This document shows positions 53,965 through 63,528 of a stretch of DNA of 64,000 bases, one piece after another; the stretch's first letter is position 1; each line of letters starts with the position of its first letter. The stretch is from Desulforhopalus sp. IMCC35007 (lineage in GTDB: Bacteria; Desulfobacterota; Desulfobulbia; Desulfobulbales; Desulfocapsaceae): the NCBI RefSeq assembly GCF_005116575.1, contig NZ_SWCN01000010.1:115799-179798 (forward strand). Reading direction: 5' to 3'. The notes below the pieces were generated by a model. The model saw only the letters and a program-made list of their open reading frames with translations. It ran no database searches and was not told where the DNA came from. A program made the position numbers and the translations under genes.

Positions 53965-55293
53965 TTACTTTGCCACTTCAGTGCAATGCTCTTCGAAGCC
54001 AATTTCCATGGCAGCCAGTTCGTCTAATACGGGATTGTAGATCTCAGGAATTACCGGAACATGAACTCCAGTTAGGTTGATCTCGCCGTTTAGTATCATC
54101 TTAACAGCAATAGCTGCAGGATAGGCCACAGTTCTGGCGATTGATGTATCGCCTCCTGGGATACCATATTGCAACATCGTCGAGGTGATAGATTCTACCT
54201 TTTCAGGAAAATCGGCAGTAAACTCATGATGCATAACGATCATATCTTTTTCATGTGAGCCTATCGTCATTTTCTGCATGGTTAATTGATTGAGAAAATC
54301 CAGAGGACTTTTACATTTATCCGAAAGCGGTTGTTGGCTAAACAGGCCTAACCATTCAAGTCGTTTAATGGCCGTGGAATACAACTTCAGGCCAAGGTGT
54401 TTTGCTGTAGCCTCGACAACATTCGAGTTAGATTTTGCATTAATTAAATGTGCGCTCAGATCTCGATATGTTTGACCACTAAAATTCTCTACTGCCTTCT
54501 CTGAGAGCCAGCCTAGGTCAACAATCATTTTTAAGGTCTCACACCAGCCAACCATACGAAATGTGCCACGATACACTGTCTGTGCTTCACCTATCCCATA
54601 GATATCCTGATACGGCAGAGAGTTTCGATTGGGGTAATTTTCAAATGTACCAACATTAGGTACGTCCTGAAGAAAATAGTTTTCAAATAATTGTTCACCT
54701 GGAAAGGATAATATTTTCCCATCCTCCAGCCATTTTGATGGATTTCTTGAGGCAAGCAGTACACCGCGAGGGGACCAGGAAAATTTATAACCAAAGGGGT
54801 TGGTATTAGCCTCGTGAGCTGGAAGGGCTCCGGTGGTAGACTTAAAGCTGACAACCTTCCCGCCCCGTTCATGAATATCATCAATTATCCGCATAGCAGA
54901 CATATGATCGATACCGGGGTCAAGTCCAATCTCGTTTAACAGTATAACGCCAGCATCTTTGGCATCCTGGTCAAGTCGCCTCATCTCATCACTGACGTAA
55001 GAGGTCGTTACCAAATGTTTTTTATGTTTAATACATAAACGGGCTACTTCTACGTGAAAAATATAAGGGAGCAGACTCACCACCAGGTCTGCTTCTGTTA
55101 CCAGGGTCTCTAATTTTGCCTTATCTTCGACATCAAGAGCTTCTGCAATACCGTTTTTATGGCCACCAATATTTTTTTCAGCCTTACTCAAGGTTCTGCT
55201 GACCATCTTTACATTATAATCTTGCTGATTTAACAGATACTGAACGAGCGGTTTGGATACCATGCCAGCACCGAGAACAAGTATATTTTTCAT
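53965..55293 (-). CDS. Saccharopine dehydrogenase (glutamate-forming)
   Basis: 442 residues. Rossmann start ILVLGAGMVSKPLVQYLL, then LVVSLLPYIFHVEVA, the strong NEIGLDPGIDHMSAM box and a C-terminal GDTSIARTVAYPAAIA. These are features of saccharopine reductase/Lys9 and of the SDH half of eukaryotic AASS. In catabolism it splits saccharopine into glutamate and aminoadipate semialdehyde. Neighbouring upstream gene encodes the lysine-ketoglutarate reductase that makes saccharopine, 55 bases away, same strand: an operon. Confidence 0.92.
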   Translation of the reverse strand: MKNILVLGAGMVSKPLVQYLLNQQDYNVKMVSRTLSKAEKNIGGHKNGIAEALDVEDKAKLETLVTEADLVVSLLPYIFHVEVARLCIKHKKHLVTTSYVSDEMRRLDQDAKDAGVILLNEIGLDPGIDHMSAMRIIDDIHERGGKVVSFKSTTGALPAHEANTNPFGYKFSWSPRGVLLASRNPSKWLEDGKILSFPGEQLFENYFLQDVPNVGTFENYPNRNSLPYQDIYGIGEAQTVYRGTFRMVGWCETLKMIVDLGWLSEKAVENFSGQTYRDLSAHLINAKSNSNVVEATAKHLGLKLYSTAIKRLEWLGLFSQQPLSDKCKSPLDFLNQLTMQKMTIGSHEKDMIVMHHEFTADFPEKVESITSTMLQYGIPGGDTSIARTVAYPAAIAVKMILNGEINLTGVHVPVIPEIYNPVLDELAAMEIGFEEHCTEVAK

Positions 55294-55348
55294 AAATTTA
55301 CCGGATTGTGAAAGTTGTATAGTGGATCTGTATTGAGCCAGGTCTCAT

Positions 55349-56647
55349 TTATAAATATTTTTCGATATATCTAAAATTTGGTGTTAATTCCCCATTATGA
55401 AGGATCAAGGCACCCTTTGTTTCCTGTGAAAGCTGTAACTGCTCAAAGTCCAATGAAAAGTCAGCTTTTGCTATCTCTGCAACAAAAGGCAATAAGGCAT
55501 CGCCAAATTCCAGTGACGACTCCAGGGGTAACTCACAAGGAAGGTTATCAACAGCCATTACAACAATACCGTCATGATCTAAATCATCGTAAAGCATTTC
55601 AGCAGCAGGATCATACATAAACGAAGGATTATCAGGACTAGTGGATTTTTCTGTGAATTCGATTGCTCCGTTTATATCTACGCTGATATCACCTATAACC
55701 ATCAGTTTGGTTTGATCCGCATATGCGACCTTCATTTGGGCTTTGGTGATCAGTCGCGGATAAGAATCATTCCAGAAAATACAGTTAACAAGAATGGACA
55801 GGTGGGGAAGGTATTGATAAAAGCAGGACTGATAGTTTTCGGGAGAATCGTAATAGTCTTTTAACGAAAATGATTTTTTTTGATCAATAGGCTCAACCAT
55901 ATCACTTTCTTTAAACACCACTTTGTAAATAGTGTGTCGAGAATAGTTTTCAGACAGTTCAGCCAGATCACCCGGAGCAATTTCTGTTACAGGCAATAGA
56001 TGTATAATTTCCTGGGCCCCTTTAGATACATTCCCATATCCTGCAAAGCCCACAACCAGAGGAGCCAGAGAAGTGGGAACCCCCTGGTCACGAATCAGTT
56101 GCCCAATGTCTTTCAAATGTTGTTGCGCCTCATCGAGGTTGGTGTACTCGACGGTTTTCTTTATATCATTGAATGGAGAGTCAATCTGCTGTGATTGTAG
56201 TTTTTTGCCCAATGACCAGAGTGTGTCAATCATGCCGGCAAGACCTGCATAGCGGCCAAAAAACACTAACCGCCGGCCTGCGCTATTTTCAATTTTCTCA
56301 TAATCAAAAAGATTGCACCTAAGAGCCATCATTTTCTTCAACATGTTCATGTTGTATGATTGCCCTTTAATGACGTGGGAGAAAAACACATAACTACTCT
56401 TCGCTTGAAAATGTTGTTCTGGTATTTCCTTTACAGCAAAGACCACAGGACACTGGGAAATGTCTTCCTGAATAATTGCACCTGCTTGTTCGAATTCCTG
56501 ATCAGAAAAAGCACGGATTTTTGAAGGCTGTACTACAACCTCAAGGCCCTCTTTAGCTATTAACTCCTTTACATGTTTTGGAGTTATAGGGACACGCCTT
56601 TCCCACTTGTTTTTGTCTTCTCTTCGTATTGCTATTTTTGCAACCAT
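55349..56647 (-). CDS. Lysine-ketoglutarate reductase (saccharopine-forming)
   Basis: 432 residues of the alanine dehydrogenase/PNT-like family, LKR branch. N-terminal KIAIRREDKNKWERRVPITPKHV (cut here after 20: KIAIRREDKNKWERRVPITP) matches the LKR half of AASS, with YVFFSHVIKGQSYNM and the nucleotide-binding GFAGYGNVSKGAQE at about residue 204. It condenses lysine with 2-oxoglutarate to saccharopine using NADPH. First gene of a two-gene operon with saccharopine dehydrogenase. Bacteria usually degrade lysine by other routes, so the pair is notable. Confidence 0.9.
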   Translation of the reverse strand: MVAKIAIRREDKNKWERRVPITPKHVKELIAKEGLEVVVQPSKIRAFSDQEFEQAGAIIQEDISQCPVVFAVKEIPEQHFQAKSSYVFFSHVIKGQSYNMNMLKKMMALRCNLFDYEKIENSAGRRLVFFGRYAGLAGMIDTLWSLGKKLQSQQIDSPFNDIKKTVEYTNLDEAQQHLKDIGQLIRDQGVPTSLAPLVVGFAGYGNVSKGAQEIIHLLPVTEIAPGDLAELSENYSRHTIYKVVFKESDMVEPIDQKKSFSLKDYYDSPENYQSCFYQYLPHLSILVNCIFWNDSYPRLITKAQMKVAYADQTKLMVIGDISVDINGAIEFTEKSTSPDNPSFMYDPAAEMLYDDLDHDGIVVMAVDNLPCELPLESSLEFGDALLPFVAEIAKADFSLDFEQLQLSQETKGALILHNGELTPNFRYIEKYL

Positions 56648-57022
56648 AAGCTTATTTCGTTGAATTGTTTAGGGTCTTTACAACCGCCATAAAAAATGTG
56701 ATTAGCATAAATTATATGCCCATAACAGCATTCATTGGCAAACGCAAATGAATTGAAACAAAACAATCAAATACAGGACATCTATTCTCATGCCTGAAAG
56801 TCTGCATTCATTTTTGATTGTGGTACTTAGGAGCCATTACGAAATAACCTGGCTATTTTACCCATTCCGTTACGGATCCTTATGAGTTCCGAGTATAATT
56901 GCGGCCATATTATTTTTTGACAAGGGCCTAGTTGAAGAGGTCGATTCTTTTTTTTAACTCAACACCAAAATCAAAAAACTCGCCATTATGCAATAAAGGC
57001 AAAAAATTTTTTTGGCATAATT
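56648..57022. other. Intergenic stretch upstream of the LKR operon
   Basis: No supported gene. It should contain the promoter of the LKR operon. A minus-strand frame just after the oxidase stop reads LPLLHNGEFFDFGVELKK and ends at TAG near 56930; the LHNGE resembles the LILHNGEL end of the LKR protein, so it could be a decayed gene tail. Confidence 0.3.
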
Positions 57023-58273
57023 CTATTTGAAACGTTTCAGAGAATACGGGTTGATGTCAATTTCCGCTGGATGGCCAAGTACCATATCACAGACCATCTT
57101 TCCGGTTCCAGGGGCGAGAGTCAGGCCCAGCATGCCGTGTCCCGTAGCAATTATAAGGTTTTTCAGATGACCAGCTCGATCAATGACAGGCATATCATCG
57201 TAGGTCATGGGTCTGAGACTGGTCCACTCTTCGATCAAGGGTTGCCCGGTGGGATGTTTCAAATAGGTCCTTGCACCGCTGATGAGTTTGTCGATACGTT
57301 TTCTGTCCAATGAACTACTGTAGCCTGAAAACTCCATAGTGCCACCCAGACGGTAAGCACTTTTCCAGGGAGTCATAACCATATTTTTTTCGTACAACAC
57401 ACAGGAATAGGTCGGACATATCTCGGGACGTCCCATCGTGATACTATATCCCTTGCCCGGAAGCACCGGCAGATTCAATCCCAATTTCTCGGTAATCTTT
57501 GGTGTCCATGCACCAGCAGCGAGGATTACATCAGTTGCCTGAAATGATTCCTGACTTGTATGGACTTGATCGATAGAACTGTTTTTAATGCTCAAGTCCA
57601 GAACTGCACAGTCCTCATGAAAGATGACACCTTTATCTTCAAGCAGTTTGTGCCAGGCCTTCATCAACAGTTCTGGTCTCAAATGCCAATCTGCCTTGTT
57701 CAACCATGCCCCCGCCAAGTCATCTAAAAGGGCAGGTTCCATTTCTACCAGGCGTTCTTTGGTTATTTTCTCTCCCTGAAGTCCAAAGCTGGCTAGAAAC
57801 TCCTGGGTTCCAGCAGAGGCCTTAAAATTCTTTTCTTCCTTGAAAACCGTTAGAACCCCGATATTTTCAAAATCACATGGAAGGGAGGATGAGGCAAAAA
57901 GAGATTTGAACAATTCCATGGAGTACATCAGGAATTCATACTTATCTTTTGCAGCCTGGTTCCTGTGTGAAGAATTGCATTTCATTGCAAATTTCAACAA
58001 CCACAGATATTTAGCAATGTCCAGTTCCGGTTTTATATATAGAGGAGAAACGCCTTTGAGAGTCCTACTCAGTTCCTTGGTTACCACACCGGGAGAGCAT
58101 AGAGGCATCACATCGCTAAAATAAAGCAGACCACAGTTGCCGTGAGAAGATCCTTCTCCGACTTTTCCGCGGTCAAGCACCCTGACCCCGACTCCCGAGT
58201 CAATTAAATAGTGTGCACATGCCAGACCAATAACACCGCCACCAATAATTATCACATCTCTATTTGATCCCAT
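57023..58273 (-). CDS. FAD-dependent D-amino-acid dehydrogenase (DadA-like)
   Basis: 416 residues of the DAO family. FAD-binding DVIIIGGGVIGLACAHYLI at residues ~6-24, GEGSSHGNCGLLYFSD as in DadA/D-hydroxyproline dehydrogenases, and C-terminal ATGHGMLGLTLAPGTGK. It would oxidise a D-amino acid to the 2-oxo acid. Next to a mu-crystallin-type enzyme and lysine genes, D-lysine is a plausible substrate (its oxo acid cyclises to piperideine-2-carboxylate); hydroxyproline or pipecolate are alternatives. ATG 58273 is preferred; a longer frame from 58348 overlaps the upstream gene. Confidence 0.85.
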   Translation of the reverse strand: MGSNRDVIIIGGGVIGLACAHYLIDSGVGVRVLDRGKVGEGSSHGNCGLLYFSDVMPLCSPGVVTKELSRTLKGVSPLYIKPELDIAKYLWLLKFAMKCNSSHRNQAAKDKYEFLMYSMELFKSLFASSSLPCDFENIGVLTVFKEEKNFKASAGTQEFLASFGLQGEKITKERLVEMEPALLDDLAGAWLNKADWHLRPELLMKAWHKLLEDKGVIFHEDCAVLDLSIKNSSIDQVHTSQESFQATDVILAAGAWTPKITEKLGLNLPVLPGKGYSITMGRPEICPTYSCVLYEKNMVMTPWKSAYRLGGTMEFSGYSSSLDRKRIDKLISGARTYLKHPTGQPLIEEWTSLRPMTYDDMPVIDRAGHLKNLIIATGHGMLGLTLAPGTGKMVCDMVLGHPAEIDINPYSLKRFK

Positions 58274-58325
58274 ATTCTTTCTCACAATAAAAATAAAGGG
58301 CACTTGTAAAACATTATGAATGATC

Positions 58326-59264
58326 TTAGAGGGATCTTTGATATGCAAGTATAGAGAGTGCTAGGTCTCCCATAGCGTGCCCTCTAAATATAAATGCATT
58401 CCTGTCACTGTCCTGGCTTCGCCCGACAAATTTTCCCATAACCAAACCAGATAAATCCCCCGTTACAAATTCTGGCGATAAGAGTTTATTAGGCAGAGCA
58501 GCCTCTTGTTTCAAATCATCGATAATTATCTGATCAAGTACAGCGAAACTGTCTTTCTTCCAGGGTGCGGCCAAATCTGTAATTGCTGCAAAGGCACCCT
58601 TTTTGAGCCAGGCTGCGTCGAGGAAAGGGACAAAATTTGTAGAATACGTGACGGAGCTAACGACGATATCTGCGGTCATAATAGCGTCTTGTGCAGAACT
58701 GCAAACCACAGAAGATAACGACAACTTAGTAGCTTCTTCACAGAGCCTTTCAATGTTTGCTTGCCCCCTACCTAACAACCGTATTTCCTTGAGCGGAAAA
58801 AGATCTGAAAAAGCATGCAAATGACTCTTGGCTTGAACCCCGCAACCTATGAAGGCTATAACGGATGAGTCCTTTCTGGCCATATATTTGGCAGCGGTAG
58901 CGCTCAAACCTGCTGTGCGGACAGCTGTAATCCAGTTTCCATCAAGGATGGCAACAGGAAGGCCGCTAATACTATCCAGCATGGTTACAAGGCCATTTAT
59001 TTGTGGTAGACCTCGTTCTGGATTTCGGGGATTGAGTACAAGTGTTTTTACTGCAAGCAAAGGTGGGTTATCAGTGGCAGCTAAAGCCGCCATCATGTAA
59101 CGCCCATCTTCCGGCAACATTACAGCCTTAGGTGCGCTCCAGGCTGTTCCATTTTCCAAGTTGGACAATAATGTTTCAATAGCATTAATTACCTCCTTGG
59201 TACTAATGCCCAGGTTAGAAAGCTGTTCATTAGAAAGAAATGGTATTGTTTGCTTTGTGACCAT
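58326..59264 (-). CDS. Ornithine cyclodeaminase / mu-crystallin family enzyme
   Basis: 312 residues. Segments KTLVLNPRNPERGLPQINGL, ILDGNWITAVRTAGLSA (with the substrate-binding Arg/Lys of the family) and the NAD-binding AFIGCGVQAKSHLHAF are diagnostic. Family members are ornithine cyclodeaminases, alanine dehydrogenases, or ketimine reductases that reduce piperideine- or pyrroline-2-carboxylate to pipecolate or proline. The adjoining D-amino-acid dehydrogenase, which would produce such a ketimine from D-lysine or D-ornithine, favours the ketimine reductase role. First gene of the pair. Confidence 0.87.
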   Translation of the reverse strand: MVTKQTIPFLSNEQLSNLGISTKEVINAIETLLSNLENGTAWSAPKAVMLPEDGRYMMAALAATDNPPLLAVKTLVLNPRNPERGLPQINGLVTMLDSISGLPVAILDGNWITAVRTAGLSATAAKYMARKDSSVIAFIGCGVQAKSHLHAFSDLFPLKEIRLLGRGQANIERLCEEATKLSLSSVVCSSAQDAIMTADIVVSSVTYSTNFVPFLDAAWLKKGAFAAITDLAAPWKKDSFAVLDQIIIDDLKQEAALPNKLLSPEFVTGDLSGLVMGKFVGRSQDSDRNAFIFRGHAMGDLALSILAYQRSL

Positions 59265-59540
59265 AAGAGAGTTCTCCCAGCATATGCAAAATTTGATTCA
59301 TCCGGCTCAAACGCGCTTTCCGCATAAGAATATGAGCATACTTCATCACTAATGATCCTCATCAGCTCATAAAAGAAGTAACAGCATGCCTAGAAAATAT
59401 TGTACCATGGGTTTGGTATTCTGGCCATAATTACAGAAGCATACAGTATTGAGATGTAGCAATTATCTTTACCATTGAAAAAGATCCATTTTCGACTCAC
59501 TCGCTGGGTAGGATCAAATTTTTTTAAAGGACTATCCACC

Positions 59541-60458
59541 ATGAAGGAGCTTAATCTGTTCTGTATCGATCTGAACCAGCCGAGCTTGCCCGGCTTCAGC
59601 CACTTTATCAGCAGCTGGTGCTGGCAGAGTGCGGGTTGTTGGTTGTTAATAGACCCAGGCCCACTTTCTAGCATCCCACATCTGCTTCAGGAATTGAACA
59701 GGGCGGGAATAGATCACCTCGATTACATCCTGCTGACCCATATTCACATCGATCATGCCGGAGGAACTGGCGAACTGCTAAAACATTACCCTACCGCGCA
59801 GGTGATCTGCCACCCGGAGGGGATCCGGCATATGATCGATCCGGCCAGGCTTTGGCAAGGTTCCCTCAAGGTGCTGGGAAAAACTGCCGAAACCTATGGA
59901 AAGATTATCCCGATCCCGCAGGAAAAAATCTGTTATCGCGAACAGATTGACGGCACTGGCATTCGCAGCTATAAAACACCCGGTCATGCCCAGCACCACT
60001 GTTGCTATCTGGCCGACGATTTGCTTTTTGCGGGCGAAGTTGCCGGAGTACGCGGCGAAGTGAACCAGGGAATCTACATGCGCCCGACCACGCCGCCACG
60101 CTTTATTCTTGAAGTCGCGCTCGACTCGATCGAGCGGATGATCTCACTTGCCCCACAGCGGATGATCTTCGCCCATTATGGTATGGTCGAAGATGCCGTG
60201 ACCCACCTGGAGATAGCCTCACAGCAGTTGAGGCTATGGGTGAGGGGGGCAGTGGCAACGGGGAATCTCGAAGCTGAATCACGCGTGCTGGCTTTTTATG
60301 ACTGGTTGATTGCACGGGATGAAAACTATGCCTTGATCAGCCAACTCCCAGCAGATGAACTGCAACGCGAGCGTGAGTTCCTCGGCAATTCATTGCGTGG
60401 TATGGTCGAGTATGTCGCCAGTCTTAGTGAAGCTGAGCGTCGAGCACTTTCAGCCTAA
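59541..60458 (+). CDS. Metallo-beta-lactamase-fold hydrolase
   Basis: 305 residues with the metal-binding motif THIHIDHAG (H67, H69, D71, H72), a downstream TPGHAQHH and AGEVAG for the second metal half, and IFAHYGM near the end. Helical C-terminal extension after residue 220. MBL hydrolases of this type act on thioesters, lactones or similar bonds; substrate unknown. Base composition is more GC-rich than the neighbouring genes, which hints at separate origin. ATG 59541 has AAAGGA upstream; a longer in-frame TTG start at 59475 is less likely. Confidence 0.87.
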   Translation: MKELNLFCIDLNQPSLPGFSHFISSWCWQSAGCWLLIDPGPLSSIPHLLQELNRAGIDHLDYILLTHIHIDHAGGTGELLKHYPTAQVICHPEGIRHMIDPARLWQGSLKVLGKTAETYGKIIPIPQEKICYREQIDGTGIRSYKTPGHAQHHCCYLADDLLFAGEVAGVRGEVNQGIYMRPTTPPRFILEVALDSIERMISLAPQRMIFAHYGMVEDAVTHLEIASQQLRLWVRGAVATGNLEAESRVLAFYDWLIARDENYALISQLPADELQREREFLGNSLRGMVEYVASLSEAERRALSA

Positions 60459-60472
60459 ACCTTTAGACCAGC

Positions 60473-60501
60473 GCGAAGCGACAGGTTTCATGACGCTTCG
60501 C
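60473..60501. terminator. Hairpin between convergent MBL and stress-protein genes
   Basis: GCGAAGCG (60473-60480) and CGCTTCGC (60494-60501) form a perfect 8-bp stem with a 13-base loop. No T-run, so only a weak terminator candidate. Confidence 0.35.
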
Positions 60502-60539
60502 CAGATCGCTGTAAGAAATCGTGACCATCACTGGTTTAT

Positions 60540-61058
60540 TCAACCCAGAGTTGCAGGTACAACCAGAACCGGTATTTTCGATTTTTTCAGTACTGATTTT
60601 ATGTTTTTGCCAACTGAAATTCCTGACAATAAGCCCTCGCTTGCACCCATGACAATCAGATCGCATTGAAAATCAGCCGCTTGCTTTAAGATTATTTCGA
60701 CCACTTCTCCATCAGTGACGACAATCTCATAATTGTTAATTTCTATATTTTCAGGCTCTGTTTTCTTTTCATTGCAGAATTCATGCAGAACCGTTCGTAC
60801 CATCTGTTTAGGAGTCACTTTGCCAACAAGGGCGTGTTTGGCTTCTTCCCTATGACTTTTTAGTATTTGTTGCCATTGCTGCTGACCAAAAAGGTTAGAT
60901 ATGTAGCTTTCATAGGTGCTGGTAGGTCCTTCCATAACATGGAGCAAAATAAGCTTGGAGCCAAACCGACTAGCAAGTATGGCTGCTTGTTTGAAAGCAA
61001 CACGACTGGTCGTGGATAGATTTGACGTAAACAGGATCGTTTTGTATTTATTTGACAT
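60540..61058 (-). CDS. Universal stress protein (UspA family)
   Basis: 172 residues: TILFTSNLSTTSRVAFKQA at the N-terminus, ADFQCDLIVMGASEGL and the C-terminal nucleotide-loop-like GISVGKNIKSVLKKSKIPVLVVP. The G-2x-G-9x-G(S/T) loop is only partly kept, so ATP binding is uncertain. Single-domain cytoplasmic stress protein, probably monocistronic. Confidence 0.87.
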   Translation of the reverse strand: MSNKYKTILFTSNLSTTSRVAFKQAAILASRFGSKLILLHVMEGPTSTYESYISNLFGQQQWQQILKSHREEAKHALVGKVTPKQMVRTVLHEFCNEKKTEPENIEINNYEIVVTDGEVVEIILKQAADFQCDLIVMGASEGLLSGISVGKNIKSVLKKSKIPVLVVPATLG

Positions 61059-61183
61059 AATAAGCTATCCCCCATTGAGACGTAGGGCATCAGAGATGCC
61101 GTTTTTTAGTGGTGTCTGTTCTCTGTCTTATAAACAAAGATTACACTTGCCATCACTAGGAGTATTGCACTATTGGATTTATT

Positions 61184-61627
61184 TTAAAGCTGTACATTCT
61201 TGCTTAGTGTTTTTAGCACTTGTTCTATAAAATCGACGGCATCGCAGGCATACAAGATATATTTTCCATTTACGAGTAGATGAGGCATTGAACTAAGGTA
61301 GAGCACCGTAACATTGTGTTTTTCAACCATCACGGAATGTATCTCTTTTAGAGGGATCCGTTTCGTGCTTGAGTGACTAGAATATATAGCTCTGTCAGTT
61401 ATTAAGAGACCCGATTTTCCATTATGCAGGAGTGATCCATCATGGAAAAGTAGAGGAGTTTCGTCGTCAGTCATTTGATAAGCAAACGTGGTGCGAGCTT
61501 TTTCTATATGTTGTGGCTTAAACTCTAACCACGTCCCCTTATAGCCCGTATATTCTTTTAATAACTCTGAAAAAGTAAGAGACGTATCTTGTTTTGTTGT
61601 TTTTATCAAATTGTCTCCATGATTCAT
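61184..61627 (-). CDS. Hypothetical protein with a PH-like domain
   Basis: 147 residues, no signal peptide or membrane segment. The middle (LLFHDGSLLHNGKSGLLITDRAIYS, positions ~60-85; shortened here) reads like the start of bacterial PH-like domains, where a GxLLTxxxI strand is followed by IPLKEIHSV. Such domains often mediate protein interaction or sense stress. ATG 61627 is chosen because AAAGGG lies 6 bases upstream; in-frame earlier starts exist at 61633 and 61651. I do not recognise a specific family. Confidence 0.65.
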   Translation of the reverse strand: MNHGDNLIKTTKQDTSLTFSELLKEYTGYKGTWLEFKPQHIEKARTTFAYQMTDDETPLLFHDGSLLHNGKSGLLITDRAIYSSHSSTKRIPLKEIHSVMVEKHNVTVLYLSSMPHLLVNGKYILYACDAVDFIEQVLKTLSKNVQL

Positions 61628-61938
61628 TTTCATCCCTTTGGAGTGTGACAATTTTTATTCAAATACTGAATTTAAAAAACATCATTGTTACCTATACATC
61701 AATTTAAAGAGGTGAACAAATAATTTCTCCATATTCCTTTGTTAGGAAGTTACCTGTCAAAATCTGTTCTAAGTATTTAAATACAAATAAAACAAGCAGG
61801 TTGGGTTTTGACAATGAGGTTGAAAATAGCGGGTCTAGCTGGTATACCTGTGGTCAAAAACGTAAACTCCAGTGAGTTCTCGATGCAACATTGAGTAATT
61901 GAGGTGCATTCCTATAAAGGAAACAAGGCTAGCCAGAG

Positions 61939-62583
61939 ATGAATACAGATATTTATAAAACAATCAAGAGCAGAATTCTAAGTTTGGAATATACTCCAGG
62001 AAGTATTTTGAATGAAAAAGTGCTAGCCAATGAGTTTGGTGTGAGTCGCACGCCCCTGCGTAATGTGCTGAATCAACTGGAGTCAGACAAGTTGATCCGT
62101 GTCATACCGCGTACAGGGATTCTTGTTACCGAGATTCAATTCGAGCAAATCATGAATACATTTCAGGTTCGGCTTGGGATTGAAAAAATGATAGGTTCCC
62201 TGGCTGCAGAAAATATCAATGACGAACACTGTCAATTGCTGAGTAGATTGCACTCTGAATGTGAAAAATTATTCCTCATCAAGGACAAGTTTCGCCTTAT
62301 GTCAATTGATCGGGAAATGAGAGCAATCTTAAATGACTGTACTAATAATCCGGTATTGAGAGATATTTCTGAATATTTATACGACCATACTGTTAGATTG
62401 TGGTGCGTTGTTTTGGAAAAGGGGGGATGGGAAGAAGAGGTCCAGTCACTTATGGATGATATCGATCAGACGTTTGAGGTTTTAAATAGTCAAAAAAATA
62501 AGCTTGGAGAACTCAGACGCGAACTACTTATTCAGCATATTGAACGGATAAGGACGAAATTCCTGGGGGTGATGCATAAATAA
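61939..62583 (+). CDS. GntR/FCD-family transcriptional regulator
   Basis: 214 residues. Winged HTH (NEKVLANEFGVSRTPLRNVL, residues ~25-44) and a C-terminal FCD-like ligand domain (RLGIEKMIGSLAAENI onward). FCD regulators bind small organic acids. It is paralogous to the next gene (same length, strongly similar HTH). No adjacent enzyme gene on the same strand gives a target; the amino-acid genes upstream are possible. Confidence 0.9.
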   Translation: MNTDIYKTIKSRILSLEYTPGSILNEKVLANEFGVSRTPLRNVLNQLESDKLIRVIPRTGILVTEIQFEQIMNTFQVRLGIEKMIGSLAAENINDEHCQLLSRLHSECEKLFLIKDKFRLMSIDREMRAILNDCTNNPVLRDISEYLYDHTVRLWCVVLEKGGWEEEVQSLMDDIDQTFEVLNSQKNKLGELRRELLIQHIERIRTKFLGVMHK

Positions 62584-62883
62584 ACAAGAATTTCGGCACA
62601 AGAAAAAAATTATGGCTAAAGCTCAAAAGTACAATTGGCTGCGCTAAGAGTGATTTGTTTATAGATGACATAACTGAGTCTTCTTTCTAAAAGTTTTATT
62701 CGGCTTCAAAACTACTGCAGACACGCTGTCAGTAAAGATGAATTAAGATTTTTGATGATTTTTTATACTTGATTAAACACCTTTGGATTGATACAGGTAA
62801 GCGTCTTAAATAAAATACTATTGATATACCTGCTTGTGTGAATCCTTCTTCCTACCGGCCGACGGGGCAATTGTCTGAATATA
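62584..62883. other. Intergenic stretch between the two GntR paralogues
   Basis: AT-rich, no gene seen. Probably holds the promoter of the second GntR gene. Confidence 0.4.
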
Positions 62884-63528
62884 ATGAACATAGAAATTTA
62901 CAATCAAATCCGGAATAGGATTCTCTTTCTTGAGTATAAATCCGGCGAAATTCTGAACGAAAAGGTTTTAGCCGGTGAGTTCGGGGTCAGCCGGACCCCG
63001 TTGCGAGAAGTGCTGTGTCGCTTGGAGTGGGAGCAGTTGGTCCGGATTCTGCCGCGTTCCGGGACTATGGTGACCGAAATCGAGTTTCATAAAATGATGA
63101 ATACTTTTCAAGTAAGGCTCGAGATAGAGGCTATGGTCGGCCGACTTGCTGCAGAGATGATCACGTCGAGCCACCTGGATAGCCTGGAGCAGCTTGAAAA
63201 GGATTGTAGGGCGTTGATCAACCAGCGAAACCAGAAAGCGTTGGCCATGATCGATTTTTCATTTCGGTCAATTCTCCACGATGCCGGAAAAAACATTGTA
63301 CTCAAAGATATTTCCAATCAACTTCACAGCCTCACCTTTCGAATATGGTTTGTGATAATGGGGCACGGAGAGTGGACTGAGGAGGTTTGGGCCTTGACCG
63401 ATGAAATCCGGACCACCCATGAGGTTTTGCTGCGTAGAAATCCAATTGAAGTTGGGGATGCCCGCAAAGCTGCTTTGTTGCGCCACGTCGAGCGTATTAA
63501 ACGTAAATTTCTCGAAATCCCCTCCTGA
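62884..63528 (+). CDS. GntR/FCD-family transcriptional regulator, paralogue
   Basis: 214 residues, HTH NEKVLAGEFGVSRTPLREVL and FCD-like domain, aligning end to end with the gene at 61939 (roughly half of the residues identical, and an identical MNTFQVRL segment). Tandem duplication followed by divergence. The codon choice is more GC-rich than in its paralogue. Targets unknown. Confidence 0.9.
   Translation: MNIEIYNQIRNRILFLEYKSGEILNEKVLAGEFGVSRTPLREVLCRLEWEQLVRILPRSGTMVTEIEFHKMMNTFQVRLEIEAMVGRLAAEMITSSHLDSLEQLEKDCRALINQRNQKALAMIDFSFRSILHDAGKNIVLKDISNQLHSLTFRIWFVIMGHGEWTEEVWALTDEIRTTHEVLLRRNPIEVGDARKAALLRHVERIKRKFLEIPS

Noticed and set aside
56930..57022. Possible tail of a second LKR-like gene (LPLLHNGEFFDFG)
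   Set aside because: Similarity is limited to LHNGE; no start and too short to name a family.
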